Assembly: GCF_013364195.1 (NCBI RefSeq)
Contig: NZ_CP054918.1
Span: forward strand, 4,329,001-4,393,000
Reading direction: 5' to 3'
DNA length: 64,000 bases
Source of the DNA: Streptomyces sp. NA04227
GTDB lineage: Bacteria > Actinomycetota > Actinomycetes > Streptomycetales > Streptomycetaceae
Shown: positions 52,558 to 60,490 of the stretch, in pieces
Numbering within the stretch: position 1 is the first letter of the stretch
Layout of the letters: every line of letters starts with the position of its first letter
Made by a program: the position numbers and the translations under genes
Notes under the pieces: generated by a model
Told to the model about the DNA's origin: nothing
What the model saw: the letters and a program-made list of their open reading frames with translations, nothing else
Database searches by the model: none

Positions 52558-53793
52558 ATGAGCGCAAACGGAAACCACACGCAGGGCGGCAACAACGGCA
52601 GCAACGCGACGGGCGGAACCGGCGGCGCGATAGCCGTCGGCATCGAGGACCTCTCCTTCGCCACCACGGAGTACGTCCTGCCGCACACCGAACTCGCCGC
52701 GTACAACGGCACCGAGATCGGCAAGTACCACCTGGGCATCGGCCAGCAGTCGATGAGCGTCCCGGCGGCCGACGAGGACATCGTCACGATGGCCGCGGCC
52801 GCCGCGGCGCCGATCGTGGCCCGGCACGGCGCGGGCCGCATCCGCACCGTCATCCTGGCCACCGAGTCCTCCATCGACCAGGCCAAGGCGGCCGGTGTCT
52901 ACGCGCACTCGCTGCTCGGACTGCCCGCCGCGACCCGCGTGGTCGAGCTCAAGCAGGCCTGCTACGGAGCCACCGCCGCCCTCCAGTTCGCCATGGGCCT
53001 GGTCTACCGGAACCCCTCCGAGCAGGTCCTGGTCATCGCCAGCGACGTCTCCAAGTACGACCTCGACAGCCCCGGCGAGGCCACCCAGGGCGCCGCCGCC
53101 GCGGCCATCCTGGTGGGCGCCAACCCCTCCCTCCTGCGCATCGAACCGGCCTCCGGCCTGTTCACCGCCGACGTGATGGACTTCTGGCGCCCCAACTACC
53201 GCGACACCGCGCTTGTCGACGGCCAGGAGTCCATCTCCGCCTACCTCCAGGCCGTCGAGGGCTCCTGGAAGGACTACAGCGAGCAGGGCGGCCGTTCCCT
53301 GGAGGACTTCGCCGCCTTCTGCTACCACCAGCCCTTCACGAAGATGGCGTACAAGGCCCACCGCCACCTCCTCCACTACTGCGGCCACCCGGTCGAGAAC
53401 GACGAGGTCGCCCGCGTCCTGGAACCGACCACCACGTACAACTCCGTGGTCGGCAACAGCTACACGGCCTCCCTCTACCTCGGCCTCGCCGCCCTCCTCG
53501 ACAGCGACGCCGACCTGACCGACCGCGCCATCGGCCTCCTCAGCTACGGCTCCGGCAGCGTCGCCGAGTTCTTCGCCGCCACCGTCGTCCCCGGCTACCG
53601 CGCCCACCTGCGCACCAAGGCCCACCGCGAGGCGATCGACCGCCGCAAGCCCATCGACCACGCCACCTACCGGGAACTGCACCAGCGCTCCTTCCCGACG
53701 GACGGCGGGGACTACCCGGTACCGGCGCAGACGAGCGGCCCGTACCGGTTCTCGGCGCTCTCGGGCCACAAGAGGATCTACGAGCCGCGCTGA
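52558..53793 (+). CDS. mvaS: HMG-CoA synthase
   Basis: 411 residues; joins acetyl-CoA and acetoacetyl-CoA. IAVGIEDLSFATTEYVLPHT, catalytic Glu region ILATESSIDQAKAAGVYAHS, nucleophile Cys in VELKQACYGATAALQFAMGL, and His in AAFCYHQPFTKMAYKAHRHL. It begins with an Asn/Gly/Thr-rich stretch of about 25 residues not usual in the family. Last gene of the cluster, ended by a strong terminator. There is no acetoacetyl-CoA synthase or polyprenyl diphosphate synthase gene beside it. Confidence 0.95.
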   Translation: MSANGNHTQGGNNGSNATGGTGGAIAVGIEDLSFATTEYVLPHTELAAYNGTEIGKYHLGIGQQSMSVPAADEDIVTMAAAAAAPIVARHGAGRIRTVILATESSIDQAKAAGVYAHSLLGLPAATRVVELKQACYGATAALQFAMGLVYRNPSEQVLVIASDVSKYDLDSPGEATQGAAAAAILVGANPSLLRIEPASGLFTADVMDFWRPNYRDTALVDGQESISAYLQAVEGSWKDYSEQGGRSLEDFAAFCYHQPFTKMAYKAHRHLLHYCGHPVENDEVARVLEPTTTYNSVVGNSYTASLYLGLAALLDSDADLTDRAIGLLSYGSGSVAEFFAATVVPGYRAHLRTKAHREAIDRRKPIDHATYRELHQRSFPTDGGDYPVPAQTSGPYRFSALSGHKRIYEPR

Positions 53794-53867
53794 GCCCACC
53801 CGTAACCTCGCCGTCCAGGCCGCCCACACCCGGCGGTGGCCCCGGACCGCACCCATGACGTAGCTGA

Positions 53868-53907
53868 ACGGCCCGGCCCACGTGGATCCGTGGGGGCGGG
53901 CCGTTTT
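53868..53907 (+). terminator. Terminator at the end of the phenazine/mevalonate cluster
   Basis: ACGGCCCGGCCCACG (53868-53882) pairs with CGTGGGGGCGGGCCGT (53889-53904) with one bulge around TGGATC, followed by TTTT. It marks the right boundary. Confidence 0.85.
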
Positions 53908-54001
53908 GGTCGGTGTTTGGTGTGTTCGGTGTGGTTGGTGAGTTGTGGGTGGGCGATGAGTGGCGCAGGGGAGCGGGACCGTCCCGGACAGAGGTCTTGA
54001 T

Positions 54002-54685
54002 CTAGGCCTTGGCCTGGACCATGACCAGCCGACTGTCGAATCCGGCGCGCCGGAGTCGCGCGTACGCGGCGTGGACCTCGTCCGGTACGTGCTGCTCGAC
54101 GGCGAACCCCAACTTCGGGTACTCGATGACGCGTTGGAGGTCCCCGACAAGCATGTCCACCACCAGTTTCCCGTCACCGATGGCCTTCACGTAGTCGTCG
54201 AGCCCGAGCGGCTCCGAGGCGCATACGAGGTCGGCCTCGGGCCACAGCTTGCGGCATGTCGCATACGTACGACGTTCCATGTACGGCTTGGAGACCAGCA
54301 GCAGTGATTCGACGTCGACCCCGGCCCCGCTCAGGATCTCCCGCGAGAACCTGACGTTCTGGCCGGTGTTTCCGGCCCTGGGCTCGACGAGGATCGCGTC
54401 GTCGGGCACACCGACTTCCAGTGCGTGCTCGCGGTAGTGGACAGCCTCACCGCGCGGAAAGCGGGCCTTGGTCGTCGGACTGTTGCCTCCGCTGAACACG
54501 ATCACCGGCACCAGACCGGCGCGGTACAGGTCGACGGCGGTGGTCGCGACTCCGAGGTCATGACTGCCGAAAACGATCGCCGCTGAGCAGGGGCTGGGCT
54601 TGTGGCCCATGAGGTGGTAGTCCCAGATCAGTTGGGCGTCGGCCCATTGCGCGGCAGTGATCGCGGGCTGTTCACGGTCCGCCAC
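54002..54685 (-). CDS. DUF218/YdcF-like protein
   Basis: 227 residues. Rossmann-like DUF218 pattern AAIVFGSHDLGVATTAVDLY, VPVIVFSGGNSPTTKARFPR, GEAVHYREHALEVGVPDDAI and NTGQNVRFSREILSG, with the conserved Gly-Gly and Glu residues. Family members are associated with envelope or vancomycin-sensitivity functions or bind SAM (YdcF), but the reaction is unknown. GTG start at 54685. It points towards the cluster terminator. Likely in a small housekeeping operon with the two acetyltransferase genes. Confidence 0.82.
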   Translation of the reverse strand: MADREQPAITAAQWADAQLIWDYHLMGHKPSPCSAAIVFGSHDLGVATTAVDLYRAGLVPVIVFSGGNSPTTKARFPRGEAVHYREHALEVGVPDDAILVEPRAGNTGQNVRFSREILSGAGVDVESLLLVSKPYMERRTYATCRKLWPEADLVCASEPLGLDDYVKAIGDGKLVVDMLVGDLQRVIEYPKLGFAVEQHVPDEVHAAYARLRRAGFDSRLVMVQAKA

Positions 54686-54725
54686 TCAAACTCCCCGGCT
54701 CGTCCCAACCGTCCTGTGCCCGAAC

Positions 54726-55295
54726 TCAAGAGGCCTCAGGTGCCTGCATACCGCGAAGCATCACTGTCAACTGTGCTGAATCCGGGGAAGGTTGTGAAAC
54801 TCCGATCACGCGGTAGCCCCAGCGAGCGTAGAGCGCTTGTACGCGACCATCCTGGTTTGCGGGGGACACCATGAGCGAGACGGCTTCTTCGTCCCGACTG
54901 GTGAGCAGTTCGTCGTGGATCTGCTGTGCGATCCCACGACGGCGGTACGGCTCCAGCACCATCATTTCCTTGACGGCGAGCGTCGGGACCGAGGTGATCT
55001 GTATGGGCGGCCGCGGGTCGGCGCGTCTCCACCAACGATCGTCCGCGGTGAGCGTGTTGGCGTATCCGTATCCGACGGGCTGCGCCCCCGCGTACGCGAG
55101 GACCGCCTCCCAACCGGGTTCGCGGCCGTGGCGGGCAAGACGTTCGGCATAGCGCTCGACGGAGTAGTGCGGGTTGTCGAGCTGTGCCTCGCGTACATCC
55201 GCGTACACATCGATCAGCGTGGACCACACAGTGTCGACATCGTGTGCGTGCACCATCACGATCGGGGCGTACTCCGCGCGACCTTCACCCTTCAT
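54726..55295 (-). CDS. GNAT-family N-acetyltransferase (copy 1)
   Basis: 189 residues. GNAT core with VKEMMVLEPYRRRGIAQQIH (acetyl-CoA pyrophosphate loop, R/Q-x-x-G-x-A/G) and a C-terminal ALYARWGYRVIGVS. The layout is shared with the next gene, so the two look like an ancient tandem duplication. The ATG start at 55295 has a weak ribosome site. Acceptor unknown. Confidence 0.85.
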   Translation of the reverse strand: MKGEGRAEYAPIVMVHAHDVDTVWSTLIDVYADVREAQLDNPHYSVERYAERLARHGREPGWEAVLAYAGAQPVGYGYANTLTADDRWWRRADPRPPIQITSVPTLAVKEMMVLEPYRRRGIAQQIHDELLTSRDEEAVSLMVSPANQDGRVQALYARWGYRVIGVSQPSPDSAQLTVMLRGMQAPEAS

Positions 55296-55317
55296 CCGTC
55301 ACCCCTTGATCAGCTGG

Positions 55318-55851
55318 CTATTGAAACCTGCAGGATTGTTCCAGTCGGAGGACGTCCTTGATCATTACGGCACAACGCGGAGAGTCGTCAGGAGGCTCTG
55401 TCTCCCCATACTCCTCATAGCCCCATTTCTCGTACAGAGCTTGCACTTTGGGGTGAGTGGAATCGACGAGAAGTGTCACGAAGTCGACCTCGACCTCGTG
55501 GAGCAGCGCGTCATGGAGCGGCTGGGCCCGGCCGGTGCCCTGCCATCGGGGCACCACCATCAGCTCGGACAGAGCGAAGATCCGGCCGCGCACACCCTTG
55601 GGGCGGCTCGCTCCTTTCCACCAGCCGCCCGGTTTGAACCTGGAGCCGTACGCGTAGCCGACCGGGCTGTCGTCCTCCCAGCCCGAAATACAGAGCCAGT
55701 CCTCGCGTCCGGACCACAGATCCACGAAGTACGAGAACCGTTCGCGTGAGTGGAACGGATCGGGAGCGTTCGCGTACACCTCGTCGTGGATGTCGAGGAG
55801 CAAGGAGCGGACGTCGGGTGCATCGGCGTGGGTGTAGCGCTTCAGGTCCAT
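55318..55851 (-). CDS. GNAT-family N-acetyltransferase (copy 2)
   Basis: 177 residues. ALSELMVVPRWQGTGRAQPL holds the acetyl-CoA loop and VQALYEKWGYEEYGETEPPD the C-terminal strand. Both ends and the order of motifs match the neighbouring GNAT, from which it is 22 bp apart. Acceptor unknown. ATG at 55851. Confidence 0.85.
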   Translation of the reverse strand: MDLKRYTHADAPDVRSLLLDIHDEVYANAPDPFHSRERFSYFVDLWSGREDWLCISGWEDDSPVGYAYGSRFKPGGWWKGASRPKGVRGRIFALSELMVVPRWQGTGRAQPLHDALLHEVEVDFVTLLVDSTHPKVQALYEKWGYEEYGETEPPDDSPRCAVMIKDVLRLEQSCRFQ

Positions 55852-55977
55852 GTACGTGACTCCTCGGTCCAGGCCAGGACCTCAAGCCGCTTCGTGCCCG
55901 TGGCCTCGATGACTAGGCGTGTTCTGGTGAGGGTGTTCGTCGTGCGCTGCGAACCGGACGGCGGCGGCCTGGCCGGG

Positions 55978-56454
55978 CTAGTCCCGCGTGGCCCCCTCTG
56001 GCCAGACCACATTCACCGGGACACCAGCACTGTGCGCATGACCGACCACATCGCCCGTTCCTCCGTACCCTCGGGCGGGCTCTCCGTCCCAGACGGCGAT
56101 CATCCGTTCCACCAGACCGACCATGAGCTCGCTGCCTGCCATGTGAGCCTCGGAGGTCGATTCGTGCATGCCCGTCGAATGCACCTTCGCGGCTCGCGCG
56201 AGGAGGGCGTCATACGTGGCGTGGTGGGACTGCGGCAGGGCCTCGCGGTACTGCTCCGCCGGAACAACGACCTCGACATGGCCGCCCAGTTCCAGTACCA
56301 GCTCGGCGAACCAGGCGTCGGGGCCGTCGGCGATGCAGGAAACTCCGCAGAGCATCGACGGATCGTAGGTTTGCAGCTCCGCCCGGAGCAGTTGCCGGAC
56401 CGTCAGCTCGATGCTGTCTGACAGTCCCCGGTGACCGGTGATTCCGATGCGCAC
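55978..56454 (-). CDS. SLOG/LOG-like Rossmann-fold protein
   Basis: 158 residues. It opens MRIGITGHRGLSDSIELTVR (GTG start) followed by SMLCGVSCIADGPDAWFAEL and HVEVVVPAEQYREALPQSHH. The N-terminal GITGHR loop and the later GSELMVGLVERMIAVWDGEP fit SLOG-type nucleotide- or ligand-binding folds. No catalytic claim. The start is the GTG at 56454 with GAGG upstream; the longer open frame beyond has no support. Next to TrmO on the same strand. Confidence 0.6.
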   Translation of the reverse strand: MRIGITGHRGLSDSIELTVRQLLRAELQTYDPSMLCGVSCIADGPDAWFAELVLELGGHVEVVVPAEQYREALPQSHHATYDALLARAAKVHSTGMHESTSEAHMAGSELMVGLVERMIAVWDGEPARGYGGTGDVVGHAHSAGVPVNVVWPEGATRD

Positions 56455-56572
56455 GGTGCCTCGTTTCTCTCCCTGTCTCTGTGAGTAGGCGCCGCTCGGG
56501 CTCGCGTTCGCGACCGTCCGGTATTGCCTCGGGCCCCTCCTTCGTGCACCCCGGCTTGGCCAAAGGTGGGGC

Positions 56573-57061
56573 TCAGGGAGCAGTCGGCGGAGCCGCGTAG
56601 TAGTCCCCGAGCATCTCGCCGGTCCAGGCTGGTTGACGTACCTCGCCTCGGGGGCCCATCTCCTCGAACCACGGTTTGATGTCGAGGACGGGCGTGCCGT
56701 CGACCGCATCCAGGTCTTCGACGTGCAGGTCGAGTCCGTCCACCTTCAGCAGACGGCACCGCGAGACGCCGAGCCGGTTCATGCGGAGCATGTTCCGGTG
56801 GCCGAAGGTGCCGACCTCGGGCCACTTGGGATTGTTCCTGGGGCGGCGGGCGCCGAGGTTGAGGTTCGTCAGGTCCGTGAGGTGGAAGTGGAAGACGACT
56901 TCGAGGTGCGAGAAGTCGCCCAGGTTCTTGGTGGATTCGGGGCTGAACCGCTCGGAGTCGATACGGATCACGGCCCGTGTGCCGCCCCAGTAGTCGTCCG
57001 TGGGCTCGATACGGCCACCGACGACGTGTGCGACGGGCTCGATCGGGATTGATCCGGCCAT
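56573..57061 (-). CDS. trmO: TrmO-like tRNA (t6A37) N6-methyltransferase
   Basis: 162 residues of the UPF0066/TsaA family, which methylates N6-threonylcarbamoyladenosine-37 of certain tRNAs using SAM. FSHLEVVFHFHLTDLTNLNL, RPRNNPKWPEVGTFGHRNML, RMNRLGVSRCRLLKVDGLDL, VEDLDAVDGTPVLDIKPWF all fit the family. In place of the usual GVFATRSPHRPN the motif is GTFGHRNMLRMN, a divergent version. ATG 57061 has AAGGAG upstream. Confidence 0.8.
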   Translation of the reverse strand: MAGSIPIEPVAHVVGGRIEPTDDYWGGTRAVIRIDSERFSPESTKNLGDFSHLEVVFHFHLTDLTNLNLGARRPRNNPKWPEVGTFGHRNMLRMNRLGVSRCRLLKVDGLDLHVEDLDAVDGTPVLDIKPWFEEMGPRGEVRQPAWTGEMLGDYYAAPPTAP

Positions 57062-57105
57062 GGTCTCTCCTTCAGTAGTTGTCCTGCCCGCCTTGCCCAC
57101 CAGGT

Positions 57106-58503
57106 TCAACGGGATCCGGCCGTCTCCAGATAGGCCCTGGCCCGTGCGTCGATCTCCGTGGCCACGCGCACGCCTCGCTTCCGGAAGGGGGAGAGCGCGG
57201 CCCGCATCTCCTGAGCGGTTCGACGAGTACGCCCCGACCGGACTCCGTCCATCGAGTCCAGCGCCTGCGCCCAAGAGCCGCAGGCTTCTTCGAGGTTGCC
57301 CTGCCGTATCTGCACCTGCCCCAGGTATCCGAGGGTGACGGCATGGGTGCGGGTGAACGTCGACGTCTTTCGCGTCCTCGCGCTACGACTGAACTGCCGC
57401 AGTGCACCGTCGAGGTCGCCGCAGTCGCGCAAGGTGCACGCCGTCTCGTGAGCGAGGCTGGCCTCCTGGAAGAAGAAGACCCGCTCCGGCTCCTCGTCCC
57501 CCGGCCGAGCAGCGGCCAGATCATCCTCTGCGCGTACGAGAGCCGCTGCCGCGGCCGAACTCTCACCGACCGCAGCGAGGCTGCGGGCGTGCACGACGCC
57601 GAGCAGGGCGCGCTCGCGCGGGGCCGCCGTGCTGTACCGCTCGCCCGCCATGGACGCGCTCGCCAGGTCCAGCGCACTGCGCGGCTGGCCGAGGTCAACT
57701 GCCTGGTGGGCCATGGCACGCAGTACATGACCGGCCATCGGGCCGTCGTCCGCCTCGGCCGCGAGCTTCACGGCGAGTACGAAGTAGCGCTGTGCAATCG
57801 CATGTTCGGAGTTGTCGAAGGCCATCCAGCCCGACACATAAGCGAGTTCGCCGGCTGCGGAGAACATCTCCCGGCGGACACGATCGGTGGCGAACCGTCC
57901 CTTGAGATAACCGGCGACGTCCGAGGTCAGGTACTGCACAGCGGCAGTACGGGCATGTCCGCCACCATGGCGCTGATCCATCCGGGAGAACAGCGAGACC
58001 ATGTCCCGTACGGAGTCGACCTCACCCCGGCCCACCCCACGAGTGGCGGACTTCTCGCGCCCGTCCTGCCGGGCCTTGCTCTGCCACCAAGCGGCGCCGG
58101 GAAGTGCCAGTGCCGTGACCGAGTACGTGGCAGTGCTGAGTACCTGTCTGCGTTCCATGTCCAAGTCGGCGCCCCCGAGGTCGGCCAGCGCCGTCAGCGT
58201 ATCCGTATGCCAGTCCACGACAATGCCCCGTGAACCAGGTGACCGGGAGAATCCGGCGTCCTCGGTCGTGACGGTCCGCCCGAGACGGCGGGACAGGCTT
58301 TCGCACAGCAACTCCGGTGCCCTGCCCGAAGGTTGGGTGCCCCGAACCCAGTGCGACACGTGAGAGCGCCCGACTCCGGCGAACTCCCGCGCTCCGTGCT
58401 CCATGGCCACGCGCACGAGTGCGGCTGCCAACTGCGCCTGGGACCAGTGGGCTTCCTTGATCAGAGCCGCCAGCTTCCGGTTCCGGCTGCGAGTCCGAGC
58501 CAT
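57106..58503 (-). CDS. HTH-type regulator with TPR-like C-terminal domain
   Basis: 465 residues. The N-terminal helix-turn-helix reads RKLAALIKEAHWSQAQLAAA with SHVSHWVRGTQPSGRAPELL as recognition part. A long helical domain with TPR-like repeats follows (AVQYLTSDVAGYLKGRFATD, ALGYLGQVQIRQGNLEEACG in variants). This architecture is common in Streptomyces regulators of development and secondary metabolism. It is divergent from the ATPase gene at 58604. ATG at 58503 has GGGGAGG upstream. Confidence 0.82.
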   Translation of the reverse strand: MARTRSRNRKLAALIKEAHWSQAQLAAALVRVAMEHGAREFAGVGRSHVSHWVRGTQPSGRAPELLCESLSRRLGRTVTTEDAGFSRSPGSRGIVVDWHTDTLTALADLGGADLDMERRQVLSTATYSVTALALPGAAWWQSKARQDGREKSATRGVGRGEVDSVRDMVSLFSRMDQRHGGGHARTAAVQYLTSDVAGYLKGRFATDRVRREMFSAAGELAYVSGWMAFDNSEHAIAQRYFVLAVKLAAEADDGPMAGHVLRAMAHQAVDLGQPRSALDLASASMAGERYSTAAPRERALLGVVHARSLAAVGESSAAAAALVRAEDDLAAARPGDEEPERVFFFQEASLAHETACTLRDCGDLDGALRQFSRSARTRKTSTFTRTHAVTLGYLGQVQIRQGNLEEACGSWAQALDSMDGVRSGRTRRTAQEMRAALSPFRKRGVRVATEIDARARAYLETAGSR

Positions 58504-58603
58504 GGTTCCTCCCCGTCGCCGTCAGTGATCTTTCACCGCTTTCCCCGGATCACCGCTTGCCGGGGCATACCGGCAACCCGTGATCAACAGTTCACTAAGC
58601 GTA

Positions 58604-59134
58604 ATGGATGCGAAGCGTTCCGTTGGTCCAACAGCCCATGAACAAGCCCGACTTGGAGAGACGGTGGCAGACAACCGAATCCAAACCGTGGGACAGCGCG
58701 AGCGGCAGCGTGCACGGCAAGGCGCCCTGCCGACCGTGCTGTTACTGGCAGGCGTCCCCGAATCAGTGCGCAGGGCACGCGCGTTCGTACGAGACGGCCT
58801 CACCTGCGATGCCCGCCTTGCCGACCCGGACCACATCGACACCGTCGTCCTGATCACCAGCGAACTAGTCACCAACGCCATCCGCTACGGCACCGAACCC
58901 GGCGACTCGGTCCGCGTAGTCCTCGACGCCGACGCCACACGCACCCGCGTCGAGGTGCACGACCCCGTACGACGCCGCCCCCGCATCCGGCCCGCATCCG
59001 ACGAGCGGCAGCGCGGGCGGGGCCTGATCATCCTGGACGCCCTGTGTCCCGGGCGGTGGGGTACGTACGACATCCCGTTCGGCAAGGCGGTCTGGGCGGA
59101 GGTGGCAGCGGCGCGGGTCGGTGGGCGCACGTGA
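58604..59134 (+). CDS. HATPase-type anti-sigma/regulatory protein (contains TTA codon)
   Basis: 176 residues with a single HATPase_c domain (RsbW/SpoIIAB type): VVLITSELVTNAIRYGTEPG (N box), RVEVHDPVRRRPRIRPASDE and RQRGRGLIILDALCPGRWGT (G box). Such stand-alone kinase-like domains are paired with HTH regulators in Streptomyces. A TTA codon lies at 58742-58744 within PTVLLLAG, making translation bldA dependent. Start ATG 58604 is weak; GTG 58580 and a downstream GTG at 58664 with GGAGAG are alternatives. Divergent from the HTH-TPR gene. Confidence 0.78.
   Translation: MDAKRSVGPTAHEQARLGETVADNRIQTVGQRERQRARQGALPTVLLLAGVPESVRRARAFVRDGLTCDARLADPDHIDTVVLITSELVTNAIRYGTEPGDSVRVVLDADATRTRVEVHDPVRRRPRIRPASDERQRGRGLIILDALCPGRWGTYDIPFGKAVWAEVAAARVGGRT
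58742..58744 (+). promoter_or_regulatory. TTA codon in the HATPase regulator gene
   Basis: In-frame Leu TTA (codon 47 from ATG 58604), the second of two found by eye in the window. Suggests bldA-dependent translation of this regulator. Confidence 0.75.
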
Positions 59135-59287
59135 CGGGGTTCAGACGGACGAAGGGTGCCCCGGCCCGCAACCGCGACCCGAGGCACCCCCGGCGTGCGA
59201 ACCCCCATACGGGCCGCCGCCTCCCCACCTCCCCCCTCCGAAGGTGGAGCCCTTCACCTCCCCCTGGGAGGCCAGTCCCCTGGGAGG

Positions 59288-60013
59288 TCAGCTCGTGGTG
59301 CCGCTGTCCCCCGGAACCGCGTCGGCGGGAGCCGTGTGCCAGTTGGTGACGACCGGCTTGTCGACCGTGAAGGCGCCGACGCTCAGGCTGATCGGGTCCG
59401 TCGTGTCGTCCATGCTCGCCTTGACGATGATTTCGGACAGTTCCTTGCCGTTGTTGTCATTGGTGGTCTTGGGGTTGACCCCGGCGTAGGCCATCGCGTC
59501 GCCGGTCAGCTTCATCGGCTCGCCGACCGAGTGCTCCAGCGGGGCGGCTTCGGTGCCGTCCGAGCCGAAGGCGACCACCGGGTACTCGCCCGGCAGCCAG
59601 CAGGTGATGCCCTCCTTGGCCTTCACCGAGATGAGGATGTAGCCGCCCGCCTGGGTCTCGTCGCTGGCGTTCCAGTCGAGGTCGTTGGTGCCGCAGGACT
59701 GGCCGTAGCCGTCCTTGTCGCCGGACCCCTCGCCGGCGCCGTCGCCCTCGGAGCCGCCGTTGCCGGACGAACTGCCGCCCGTCGAGCCGCCGTTACCCGA
59801 GCCCGCCGAGGTGCCCTCGGAGCCGGAGCCGCCGGTGCTGCCGCCCGAGCCGCCGTTGGTGCCCTCTCCCGTACCCGGGGACTGCTCGGCGGCGGGCGAG
59901 GACGGGGCCTGGCCGGAGTTGTCCTTGTCGTCCCCGTCGCAGGCGCTCAGCGACAGGACCGCGGCCATCGCCATGGCGGCCAGGGTGGACGTGCGGATGA
60001 GGTTCTTGCGCAT
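59288..60013 (-). CDS. Secreted lipoprotein with DUF4232-like domain
   Basis: 241 residues. Signal peptide with lipobox (LIRTSTLAAMAMAAVLSLSA-C, Cys 25) followed by a ~70-residue Gly/Ser/Thr linker (GGSGGSTGGSGSEGTSAG). A compact beta domain follows with GTNDLDWNASDETQAGGYIL, ITCWLPGEYPVVAFGSDGTE and AYAGVNPKTTNDNNGKELSE, typical of DUF4232 proteins of actinomycetes. Two Cys may form a disulfide. Function unknown. ATG at 60013. Confidence 0.8.
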   Translation of the reverse strand: MRKNLIRTSTLAAMAMAAVLSLSACDGDDKDNSGQAPSSPAAEQSPGTGEGTNGGSGGSTGGSGSEGTSAGSGNGGSTGGSSSGNGGSEGDGAGEGSGDKDGYGQSCGTNDLDWNASDETQAGGYILISVKAKEGITCWLPGEYPVVAFGSDGTEAAPLEHSVGEPMKLTGDAMAYAGVNPKTTNDNNGKELSEIIVKASMDDTTDPISLSVGAFTVDKPVVTNWHTAPADAVPGDSGTTS

Positions 60014-60490
60014 GGGTGGGCTCCCCCGTGGTGACGATCGCGGTGATCGGTCGCAGTGATCGGTCGTGTGGATCGGGCGTATGGAACGTTCGGGTGGATC
60101 GGTGTGTGGATCCGTGGTCTGTTCATCAGTCTGCTGGTGCCGGAGGTGGTGCGGGGCACCTGCCCTGGCGGCGAGAACCACGTTCGCCGCTCGGCGGCCC
60201 GCCCCGCAATGATCTACGGGAAGAAGGGACGGTGGAACGCGGAAACAGCCCCTGACCTGCGTGAACTACCCACCCCTGGAACGCTGTTCTGGGACGGGAC
60301 GAAAGGGCGGCAGGCCGCGAACGCGAGGCGGTGGGCGCCGGATCGGGCCCTGTGGGCCGAAGGAAGCGGAACCGAACGGGGACTAAGGGCGGACGAAGGC
60401 GGAACGGGGAAAAGGGAACGGCCCGCCCCCCGGGGCGAAGACGTCCACGGGGGCGAGCCGTTCCCTCACACAAGCGTCGTGCCGTCTACC
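60014..60490. other. Intergenic with direct repeats and a terminator
   Basis: 477 bases. GTGATCGGTCG occurs twice (60043-60053 and 60056-60066, 13 bp apart) with a degenerate third copy, just upstream of the lipoprotein gene. A hairpin at 60414-60465 ends the transposase-like gene. No gene is supported. Confidence 0.6.
60414..60465 (-). terminator. Hairpin downstream of the transposase-like gene
   Basis: GGGAACGGC (60414-60422) pairs with GCCGTTCCC (60457-60465); the inner CCGCCCCC/GGGGGCG extends the stem. Confidence 0.7.

Noticed and set aside
51097..54177. 1026-codon minus-strand frame opposite HMG-CoA reductase/synthase
   Set aside because: Same reason: shadow of conserved plus-strand genes, no ribosome site or recognisable fold.
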